Shown here one piece after another: positions 9,774-19,739 of a DNA stretch of 64,000 bases. The position numbers were made by a program, and so were the translations under genes. The stretch's first letter is position 1; every line of letters starts with the position of its first letter. Under the pieces are notes generated by a model. That model was given only the letters and a program-made list of their open reading frames with translations. It did not search any database and was not told the origin of the DNA. The stretch comes from Penium margaritaceum (Eukaryota > Streptophyta > Zygnematophyceae > Desmidiales > Peniaceae), in the NCBI GenBank assembly GCA_023375785.1, contig SZWC01004807.1, forward strand, positions 102,350 through 166,349. The letters are read 5' to 3'.

Positions 9774-12700
9774 ATGTTTTCAGACGAGGATGGTAAACAA
9801 TTTGAGTTTTTGACGAGTTCAAATTTCTCTGTTGTTTTCTCCCCTCTCATTGAACCTCATTTTGCACTTGCTGATCGACATTGCCCACTAAATCTTGCAT
9901 CACCAGACGAGATGCACGACCGAACCTGCTTAGTGGTGGCAACACCAACCACTGTGCAAGAGTTGTGTAACACAGCGATTGAAGCAAACACCCTCAAAGC
10001 GATGAGTTCAATCACATTCGCAGTACCTTTAGTCGACGATTTCGACCCAGTGAAATTTAAACACTGGAAGGTGCTGGCCGAATTCACACGTGCCCACAAG
10101 ATGTGGACTCGAGTGGATGAATCATGGGAGTTGCGATGCCCGTCGTACAGATTCCGTGTTTATCACAAGCTCGGCTTACTGTCGTCGAGTCTGTTCACTC
10201 GGAAGAGTGGAGGCAGCATGACGATGCAGTTCAAAGGACACCTAGCTGGTGCTCCTGTGAACGTACTTGCTGACACTGGAGGGGACGACTCTTTTGTTAG
10301 CCTTGGCTTTACCCGACTGGTTGGCCTGAAGTACGAGCCATCGAATGGCGCAGTTGTTGTCGGTGACAACCGTACGGTACCCGTGATCGGTACTTGTGAA
10401 GCAAAAATTTGTATCCAAGGGTACACACAGAGTGTCACGTTGAAGGTACTCAACCTTCTTGACCCGTTTGACGTGGTGCTAGGCGATCTCTGGCTCTGTC
10501 ACAACAAGGCTCTAATGTGCTTTGAATCAAAGCGTTTGATCCTCCGAAAAGGACAACGCCGCTTTACGTTGATTCCGAGTACGGAATTATCACCGACCCG
10601 ACTCAAAGTCCATGCCAGCTTGTCTGCAATGCAGGTCAAGAGACGTATTCGACAAGGTTGTCGATACTTCTTGGCTCAGCTGCAGAAAGTGGAGGACGAC
10701 GTNGAGTGTCACGTTGAAGGTACTCAACCTTCTTGACCCGTTTGACGTGGTGCTAGGCGATCCCTGGCTCCGTGACAACAAGGCTCTAATGTGCTTTGAA
10801 TCAAAGCGTTTGATCCTCCGAAAAGGACAACGCCGCTTTACGTTGATTCCGAGTACGGAATTATCACCGACCCGACTCAAAGTCCATGCCAGCTTGTCTG
10901 CAATGCAGGTCAAGAGACGTATTCGACAAGGTTGTTGATACTTCTTGGCTCAGCTGCAGAAAGGGGAGGACGACGTGACGGAAGACACGCCACAAGAGAT
11001 CAGATCTCTATTGGCGGAGTTCTCGGATGTATTCCAAGACCCACCGGCTGGGCTTCCACCACGAAGACACATGGGCCACATGATTCCGCTGCAACCGGAG
11101 GCGACTCCTCCGTTCAGACCCATGTATTGCCTTAGTCCAGCAGAAAGGCGAGAGGCCGAACGCCAAATCAAAGAGTACCTTGCAAAAGGATGGATCGAGC
11201 CAAGTAGCTCGCCGTACGGTGCGCCGATCCTTTTTGTGAACAAAAAGGACGGTGGTTTACGCATGTGCGTGGATTACCGGGCGTTGAACAAGCTGACGGT
11301 GAAAAATCGATTCCCCTTACCGCGGATTGAGGACCTTTTTGACCAACTCCAAGGCGCAAAAGTATTTTCATCCTTGGATTTTTCTCAAGGGTACCATCAA
11401 ATCTGCATCACGGAAGATGATGTGCCCAAAATCGCGTTTCGAACGCACATGGGACACTATTAGTTCCGAGTGTTATGCTTCGGGCTTACAAATGCCCCAG
11501 CAACCTTCGAAGGAGAAATGAACCGAACGTTTGCCAAGCAACTCGGCCAATTTGTCTTGGTTTACCTGGATGACATCCTGGTTTTCTCCAAATCAATGGA
11601 AGAGCACATAGAACATCTGCGCGAAGTTGTCACAATCCTTCGGGAACAGAAGTTCTATGCGAAAGTGAGCAAGTGCAAGTTTGCACAAGGTGAGCTCGAA
11701 TACCTCGGACACATCGTCGGCAAGGACGGCATCCGTGTTGACCCACAAAAAGTCCAAGCCGTTGTGGACTGGCCACGCCACAAAAATGTTGGGCAGATTT
11801 TATCTTTCCTCGGCCTTGCAAACTGCTTTCGACGGTTTATGCAAGGGTATTCGACCTTGGTAGCACAGCTAACCAGGCTCACGCGAAAAGACGTGCGTTG
11901 GGAATAGACATCTGATTGCGAGAACGCTTTTCTCAAAGTCAAAGAGCTTCTATCCACAACGCCCATCCTAGCTCTTCCGGATCCATCGCAACCGTGGGAG
12001 GTTCGATGTGATGCGTCGGTAGTAGGACTTGGAGCCGTCCTCATGCAGAACGGTCACCCAGTTGCGTATGAGAGCTGAAAGCTCATCCCCGCGGAAACGC
12101 GCTACACGACTGGGGATCAAGAGCTCCTTGCGGTAGTACACGCTTTCAAGATGTGGCGTTGCTACCTCGAGGGTGCTGAAGGGGGTTGGACGGTTGTGAC
12201 CGACCATAATCCATTGGTGTTTTTTCAAACGCAACCGAACCTGTCAAGACGACAGGCGCGTTGGAGCAAATACCTGAGTCGATTCTTGTTCACATGGGAA
12301 TATCGGCCAGGAGGCATCAATGTGGCCGATCCACTAAGCCGACAGCCTGTGGAAACTAAAGTAACCACCGAGGTCAGTGGGTGTTTTATGGCCATTACAA
12401 CAACAACCGTACAACTACCACATCCCCCTGTACCTCTGCGGCAACCACCACGAGAGATTATCCATTACAACGGATTTGTAAACAGGATCCGGATGGGATA
12501 CTGTGTGGATTCTTGGTTTCAGGACTCTCGAAATCTGGACGAGTACGGCTTGGTGGAGGCCGCAGGAATCTTCTGGCACGGAGAACAAGTTGTTGTGCCA
12601 AACTCGGGAGACCTTCGAGCAAAGGTTATCTCCCAGTTCCATGACCCGCCAGTCGCAGGTCACGTGGGACCCCGAAAGACCGGACAGGCACTCTCGGACC

Positions 12701-13896
12701 ACTATTGGTGGCTAGGGTGGAGTGTCGATGTCCGTAAGTATTGCATGACATGCGACCCGTGTCTTCGGAATAAGGCTAGCAACAAGACGCCTACTGGACT
12801 TCTCCAGCAGCTTCCCATTCCTGGGACTCCATGGGAGTGCGTCAGCATGGACTTCATTACTGGTCTTCCGGACAAGGCCCGTGGCCATGATGTAATACTA
12901 GTGGTTGTGGATCTTTTGACAAAGATGACACACTTCATTCCTACAACCACTGATGTGAACACAGAGGAGACCGCTCGCCTCTTCTTTGAGGGTGTCGTAA
13001 AGTACCACGGCTTGCCGTTGCGCATTATCTCCGATCGAGATCGAAAATTTGCTAGTAAGTTCTGGCAAAAGATGCACGAGTACTTCGGCAGTGAGTCGCA
13101 AATGTCGACAGCATTTCACCCTCAAACTGACGGACAAACAGAGCGCATGAATCGCACTCTGGAGCAGATGCTTCGCATGTACGTGGACCCTGCCATGCAT
13201 GATTGGGACGAATTCCTAGCACCGGCGGAGTTTGTGGTGAACAACTCGGTGAACGAGTCCACAGAGTTCACACCGTTCGTGTTGAACAGTGGTCGGCATC
13301 CAGTTGTACCATCTTCATTGGTGAAGAGTGGGAGTACAGGAGGGCATGTCCCTTCTGCTCAAGCCTTTGCCGAGCGCATCGACTCCTTGTTACAGGAGGC
13401 GAAGGGTCACCTTCAAGCAGCTCAGCAGCGACAAAAGGCATGTGCCGACAAAGGTCGCCGGGAGGTGTCGTTTGACATCAGTGACAAAGTGTTGCTCAGC
13501 ACAAAAACCCTTCGGTTGAAGTCGCCAGGGGCAAGAAAACTTCTACCGAAGTGGATTGGGCCGTTTCCCATTGTGGCACGCATTGGGCCAGTGGCATACC
13601 GATTGCTACTTCCGCCGAGTATGAAGATACATGACGTGTTTCATGTGAGCCTGCTGGCTCCGTACACGGCAGAAGGAACCGTTCAGCCACCGCCAGCAGT
13701 CCTGACTGCCGACGGCCAATACGAGGTCCTTCGCCTACTCCAGCACCGAGAGCGTACTCTTCGGTCGCGCGTTGTCAGGGAGTACCTCGTTCATTTGGCC
13801 GGTTGTGGACCTGAACATAATTCATGGGAGCCCGAATCTCGGTTTGCCCACAGGGGTGGTCAACGAGTATTGGAGCGAGCTTGCAGCTCGCACTGA
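9774..13896 (+). pseudogene. pol of chromovirus A: protease, RT, RNase H, integrase, chromodomain
   Basis: The domain order is typical of gypsy. The aspartic protease has active-site loop ADTGGDD (about 10265). RT has catalytic YLDD (about 11562) after [22 protein letters not shown]. RNase H lies around 11910-12350. Integrase has an HHCC finger (12640-12770; HDPPVAGH and CMTCDPC) and a DDE core (MDF, SDRD, ERMNRT). The C-terminus is a chromodomain (about 13720-13850; YEVLRLLQHR and NSWEPESRF). Stops fall at 10936-10938, 11461-11463, 11905-11907 and 12076-12078. The protease frame differs from the RT frame by one, but this is explained by a 273-bp duplication at the N at 10703: its 274-base offset restores one frame when collapsed. 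The ATG at 9774 is only the first Met; expression relative to gag is unknown. Confidence 0.9.
10430..10976. repeat. 273-bp direct duplication around a single N (probable assembly join)
   Basis: 10430-10702 and 10704-10976 are equal in length and nearly identical, separated only by N at 10703. They differ at a few bases, including CGA versus TGA at the stop 10936-10938. The unit is part of the pol protease-RT linker. Confidence 0.9.
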
Positions 13897-14209
13897 TCGA
13901 CGCGTGGCAGGAGGTACCACCTGAACGCGGGAAAAGTGAGCAACATTCCCACAGGGCAACATTCATGGACTGCGACCATAGGAGGTTGGGGACGCCCAAC
14001 ATGGTTGTCGCGCGGACGCTCCAGCCTAAAGGGGGGAGGCCACTAGCCGTGCTGACCTACAAGCTGCAGCTTAGGTCTAAGTACCATGCAGGTGTTCATG
14101 TTTAGCTGGTGATTGAAATTATTAATTTTCTTTCACAATGTTGATGACTCACTGACTGACAATCCTACTTGTTCATGAACCGGGACGGTTCATAATAAGT
14201 GGGGAGGAA
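13897..14209 (+). other. 3' untranslated region and polypurine tract of chromovirus A
   Basis: Non-coding stretch between the pol stop and the 3' LTR. The polypurine tract AGTGGGGAGGAA at 14198-14209 directly abuts the LTR start TGTAGCGGG and would prime plus-strand synthesis. A second purine block, AAAGGGGGGAGG, at about 14028-14039 could be a central-type or decoy tract. Confidence 0.8.
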
Positions 14210-14909
14210 TGTAGCGGGAGGGCCGGTTCGGCCCTCCCACCTCGCTGAAGCGAGGGGTGGTTGCGCACCACCCCTCGCGTCAGCGAGGGCTGGCCGGCGG
14301 TCAGCACTTCGCTTGCCGCCGGCTAGCTCGCTGCCGGCCGGCTGGACGGCCGGCGGCCGGCCAAGTGACCGGCTGGCCACCGGCCGGCTAGCCACCAGCC
14401 GCCGATCGCGGCCTCAGCCCGATCGGCGGCTGAGAGGCCACGAGGGCCTCGAGGGCGAGGCCTCGTGGCCTCGTGCCCTCGCCCCCCCCTCACCCTCCTT
14501 GCAAACGAGCAAGAGAGGACGAGGGATAGGGGTAGCGAGGGTGAGGTCGAAATAAACTGGCGCGAAATTGCCAGCGTGCCTCGCACACGACGATTTCGCA
14601 CCAGGACGACAAAACGTATATCGAAGTTCGTTTACGACGAACTTCGACATAAAACAAACAACATAACTCGTGCGAACACACGAGTTCGAGGTAAAAACCC
14701 CCGGTTTGGGTCCCAAAACCAGGGGTTTGGTTAAAAACGGAAATGGGCCTCCGGAGACTCGAAATATTTGAGTCTCCCTGCTCTGGGTCGTTGATGACGA
14801 TTGCCCCTCAGTCTTGCGAAGGGGGTAAACCCCTGACGCGGACTGAGAACGCCATTCTGCGAACTCCGACGACGACTTCAGAGCAGGAGCTGGAGACTCG
14901 CCCGTTACA
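14210..14909 (+). repeat. 3' LTR of chromovirus A
   Basis: 700 bp, starting TGTAGCGGGAGGG and ending CCCGTTACA, followed by target duplication CCTGT at 14910-14914. It is collinear with 1459-2157 including all the hairpins. Confidence 0.95.
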
Positions 14910-17543
14910 CCTGTACTATTTGTGAAAAATAAAACTGGTGAGATGCAGATGTGGGTGGACTACCGAGAGTTGAACAAATCTACCATCAAGAACCGCTACC
15001 CCCTTCCCCGAGCCGACAAACTTTTTGACCAACTCCGAGGGGCTCAAATTATCACCAAAATTGACCTACGTAGCAGATATCATCAGATTCACGTAGCAGA
15101 CACTGACATCAAGATGACAGTGTCTCAAACTCGCTATGGACATTTCAAGTTCACGGTATTGCCGTTCAAACTTACAAGTGTACTGGCGACGTTCATGGCA
15201 GCGATGAACATCATTTTCCGCCAGTACCTCGATAACTTTGTTGTGGTGTATCTCGATGACATCCTGGTGTATATCCACGTCCCAGAGGAGCCCGATGGAC
15301 ATCTTAGAAAAGTTCTTGAAGTTTTACAAAGAGGGAAAGTTTTTGGAAAACTCTAGAAGTGCCACTTTGGTCATCGTTCGATCGAGTTTTTGGGTCACGT
15401 CATCAACGGCGGACAGATCACCATGGATAAGAAAAAGTGGCAACAGTCACTGATAGGCCGACGCCAACCAATGTTTGAGACATTCAAGTTTTTCTCGGCT
15501 TCTGTAATTACTACTGGCGCTTTGTACGGGATTGCACCAAAGTGTCAGTGCCTCTCTCCAATGTCACTTAAAAAGAGAATGAGTGGAGGTGGGGAGATAG
15601 TGAACAAGAAGCATTTACCGCTTTGCGGAACGCTCTGTGGTGCAAGCCCTATGATTAGCTGATCCAAAAGTTGACTATGTCATAGCTACAGATGTCTCAG
15701 ATTGGGCCATCGGTGCGGTCCTCCTATAAGACCATGGTAATGCAGAACAACCAGTCACATACATGTCAAGAAAACTGCATGAACCGGAACTCAACTACAC
15801 CGTACACGAGAAGGAGATGCTCGCGGTCGTACATGAATTTAAGACATGGTAGTACTATCTGGAATGCTGTTGATGCATCGTGCGCACCGACCACCATGCG
15901 CTGAAATACTTGAAGACGCTGCCAAACCTCAGTCGACGTCAAACCCGATGGATGCTGTTTCTTCGATCTGGGTTCAACTATGATATTGAGTACCGGCCAG
16001 GAAAAACCAACCCGGTAAATGCGCTCAGTTGCCGACCAGATCTGATGGCTGAGGAAGCAATGCTACAGCTGCTGTGAGATCCGCATCTTGAATAGTTGTT
16101 CACACAAGGCTACAACCAGCATGGCGGATACGACAAAGAAGAATTCTGGTACGACACACCCTATTGGTGGCGACGATTTACTAGTCCGGTGGTCGTTTCT
16201 CCGAACGATGAACTTCGTTGCATGCCGCTCAATGAGTGGCATGACACTAATCCAAGTGGACATTTTGGAGAAGACAAAACACTGAAGAAGCTAGTGAAAC
16301 ACTACTGGTGGGACAGGATGTAATCCAACGTGGCCAACTTCTGCAAATCTTGCGACACGTGTCAGCAACAAAAATCTCGTTGTACACGACCACCCGGATA
16401 TCTGTAGTCGCTCTCCGTTCTGACGGAACCGTGGACCAACATCTCGATGAACTTTGTCACAGGACTACCAGTCACAGACGAGGGATATGACGCAATCCTT
16501 GTGGTTGTTGACAGGTTATCCAAAATGTCGCATGTTACTCTGACTACGACCACCATCACCACCAAGGGAACAGCGCGGCTGTTTTTCTATTACATCTTGC
16601 GGCTACACGGTGTACCAAGAACCATCACGAGCGACAGAGACGGTCAATTCACCAGTCGTTTTTGGTGCAAACTGATGACTCGCTACGGTAATCGGATCTA
16701 GGTTTCAACGGCGTTCCATCCTCAAACAGACGGCCAAACCGAGTCGACTAACAAAAAATTTGAACAATTTCTCCAAACAATATACAAACCTCATGGAACG
16801 GACTGGGCACAAAAAATCCCAAGTGCCAAAATCGAATGTAATTCAGTGTTCTCCACCGCAACGGGTAAAAATCTATTTGAAGTGGTGTATGACAAACTTT
16901 CCTCCACACCAGCCGGACTACACAGCCAGAGCAACAATCCCGGGGTTGACGTCCAACGCCGTAACTTCTCCACCATCTGGGATGAAACAAGACAACACAC
17001 AAGTGGCGAAGACACAAGAGTCGATGAAACGAGCAGCTGACCAACATTGTAGCAACGATGGTTTTGCCGTCGGCGAAAAAATTCTTCACAGCTCGAACAA
17101 CTTCAAACTCTGTGGAGCCAACTGTTCAAAGCTCAAACCCCGATGGTTGGGACCGTTTGAGATCGAGCGCATGCAAACCCCCATGGTTCCATGGCTCAAA
17201 CTCCCCGACACTATGCACGCGCATCTAGTGTTTCATAACAGCAGACTCAAGCACAATCGAGACCCCGGAGGAAACTTCCCCGGCACGGATGTACCTCCCC
17301 CTCCTCCTGTCCAAGTGGACGAGGATACAGAGCACGTCATCGAGGACATCCTCGGCCATCACTAATGTGGAAAAGTTACAGAATATCCTGTCAAGTGGTA
17401 TGGCTACAACGCCGCGCATAATTGCTAGGAATTCTATGACAACCCTCAAAACGTTGATCACCTGATTGACGGCTCTTACCGCCGTCATAGGGCCACATCT
17501 GTACGTGTTCCAGGATGTCGCAGCTAAAAGGGGAAGGGGGAAG
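14910..17543 (+). pseudogene. chromovirus B1 pol, right part: RT, RNase H, integrase, chromodomain
   Basis: This continues the gene broken at 1458. RT follows (QMWVDYRELNKSTIKNRYPLPRA split over the start, catalytic YLDD near 15250), then a frame-broken RNase H (15360-16075). The integrase finger (16290-16380, CKSCDTCQQQKS) and core come next. The first catalytic Asp is changed (SMNFV, where B3 has SMDFV), while SDRD and TES are present. A chromodomain remnant at about 17320-17465 ends the gene. There are several frameshifts and stops. A polypurine tract AAAAGGGGAAGGGGGAAG at 17526-17543 abuts the LTR. Confidence 0.85.
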
Positions 17544-18241
17544 TGTTACGTACTAGACGTACACGAGTCCCTTATCTTTCTGAGAGGGCATTTCTGTCAA
17601 TCTACAAACAGCCCATCATGCATCAAGAGCTTGATTTTCACTGAGACGGTCGAGGGCAATTCGGGCAACTGCCCTCGTCCTCCGAGGAACCTTTGGTCGA
17701 CTTGCCGACACATCGAGAAGTACTGTTACGTACCAGACGTGTACGAGTCCCTAATATTTCCGAGTGGGCATTTTTTTCATTACACAAATAGCACACCATG
17801 CGTCGAGACCTTGATTTTCACTTCGATGATCGAGGGCAATTCAGCCAAATGCCCTCGCCCTCCGGCGAACCTTCTCACGTCTTCTGAAAACTCTGACCAC
17901 TTTGGAGAATCATCGACAAATTTGTCACGGCCTTAGTTTATGAAGATGCATCTCGCATCTTTGCCATTGACCCTTGAAGCCCCATGACTTCTTGGTGGAG
18001 CTTCTCAAATCCGACCACTCACGAAGTTACTCCTCATGCGTCGCTTGACGATGGACTCAACGACCCAGACTATACCCCATTTGTAACTCGACACTTTTAT
18101 ACATATGTTTGATCATTTTGACACTTGTCAGTAAAGTACACTTACCGCTAAAAGCAGATTGCTCAAGTGTCCCAAATTCTCGATCATATTCTGCTTCGTA
18201 ACTTCTACCTGTTCACCATCTATGCTCTGCTCGGCACAACA
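17544..18241 (+). repeat. LTR shared between B1 (as 3' LTR) and B2 (as 5' LTR)
   Basis: Starts TGTTACGTA right after the B1 polypurine tract and ends GGCACAACA. B2 gag follows downstream, so one LTR serves both copies. The sequence is homologous to the B3 LTR at 35013-35765. The first 180 bp are present twice in tandem (17544-17723 and 17724-17905). A TATA-like TTTTATACATA lies near 18095. Confidence 0.85.
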
Positions 18242-18242
18242 C

Positions 18243-18255
18243 TTTAGATCAAAGC
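18243..18255 (+). promoter_or_regulatory. decayed tRNA-iMet primer-binding site of B2
   Basis: TTAGATCAAAGCG immediately after the LTR end can be read as TTGGTATCAGAGC with one deletion and two G-to-A changes. Position supports it; the sequence alone would not. Confidence 0.35.
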
Positions 18256-18399
18256 GCAGCGGTGTTGGAGAGGCATCCGACTACTTTACCCATCCGGAGG
18301 ACTACCTTGAAGAAGCCGTCAGCGCATCTTGCATGTCAAGACTTTGCAGACTTCGTAACCATGACGTGAAGCGGGCGAGTGCACTCAGCAGCGACCAAC

Positions 18400-19640
18400 A
18401 GCTGTTAAGCGATGACTTTGGCGATGGAGGAGCACAACGTACCTATGCACGCAAACCCTGAATTGATAGCAAACGCTGGCGTGATAGGCTACGCAAAATC
18501 TCGATCAACCCCTATGACTTCAAAGACCAATCTTGTCGCAGATCCAACGGCGCCCCTACTGATAGCAAGACAGCAAGAAGGACAGGTGGCACCGGACGAC
18601 AGGTACGGATCAACGAGGAACTGGCAAACCGTTCCTTTGCATTTGAGGGAATTAGCAACCATCTGCTCCAACAGCTCAACGTTATGATGGAGGCTCTTCG
18701 TAGAGCACGTGCATGAGAGGTAGTGCTCGTCGAGAGAAGTACCCATCTCTTGAGCAAACCTAAGATTCTCCTGGCCCCTCCCAAACCGTTCAATCTTGCA
18801 AACTCAAAGGCACCAATGGATTGGATGTGGTTGATGAGTCTGGAGGTGTATTTCACCGCTGCCAGGGTCAACAACAATCGAAAGAAAATTGACCTCGCGG
18901 CCGTGCTTTTGCGTGGCACAAGACTAAGTTGGTTGTCCGATCTAAAGACCATCCAACGGCAGTAGGAGACCACCAGGACCTCATCAACGACAAACGACAC
19001 CCGTCTCCTGTCACCAACCATAGGCGTTCTACCCTTTGAGCAGATCAACCAGTGATGACAAGACGTGTAGATACCGTGAACCGACTAGAACGAGTTCTTA
19101 CGCTCGATGCTTGCATAATTTGGATGGCTGAACAAGAAGTTTGATGCTCGGTACAAGCTCCAGCATCTCCATCAGCAGTCCAGCATGAGGTAGTACACAA
19201 GGAGATTCTGCAAGATCATCATTGGTACAGACATCGCCCCTAATGAGCTTTATTTACACTAAAACAACAGCCTCAAACAAGACATCCAACAAGCAATTGC
19301 CATTTATGGCATCCAAAATGACTTGTCGTGTATTGTTGCATCAACCAAAAGGATTGATAGCGTCGACTACAATGCTCGGATCTAGGAATCCTATGGCTGG
19401 AGACCTCCCTACCACCATTGTTGTGGAAATGGATAACGCCAGTCAAGGGACTCCTTGACTTGGATGGAAGTGGATGCCATCGACTAGAGGGATAAGCATA
19501 CCTGCTACAACTACGAAAAAATTGGACACATTGCTCGCAAATGCTGAAGCAGGGAGTAGGCCATAAAGGGGGAGAAGTCGTAGAAAATGAGTCAGCAAAC
19601 GGCAAAGGGCAGTAGTGAAAGGCACGACTCTTGCCTGTAA
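18400..19640 (+). pseudogene. gag of chromovirus B2
   Basis: A decayed capsid region at 18723-18965 keeps the gypsy gag core (KPFNLANSKAPMDWMWLMSLEVYF, then LRGTRLSWLSDLK; residues shown in parts). It is followed by a segment shared with 30973-31450 of B3. The zinc knuckle at about 19500-19545 has lost its second cysteine (CYNYEKIGHIARKC), so it could not bind zinc normally. Frameshifts and stops occur throughout. The start codon is not identifiable. Confidence 0.75.
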
Positions 19641-19739
19641 GGAGCAATCTGTCCTAAGTGAGTGCCCATCTGAACAGCCTACGATACCGCAAAGGTTTCC
19701 GAGATCGCACACTTCAACAAGGGGTACAAGGACGACCAA

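Larger units (their letters stand above)
1459..14909 (+). mobile_element. Ty3/gypsy chromovirus A, complete, carrying a hAT insertion
   Basis: This is a full-length LTR retrotransposon: 5' LTR, tRNA-iMet primer-binding site, gag, pol (protease, RT, RNase H, integrase, chromodomain), polypurine tract, 3' LTR. It is flanked by a perfect 5-bp duplication CCTGT (1454-1458 and 14910-14914), the size expected for gypsy integrases. Removing the hAT (2166-6995 plus one 8-bp duplication) leaves about 8.6 kb. It is inserted in the RT gene of the older element B1. The LTRs differ at about a dozen sites in their first ~240 bp, so the insertion is not recent, and gag and pol carry stops. Confidence 0.95.
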
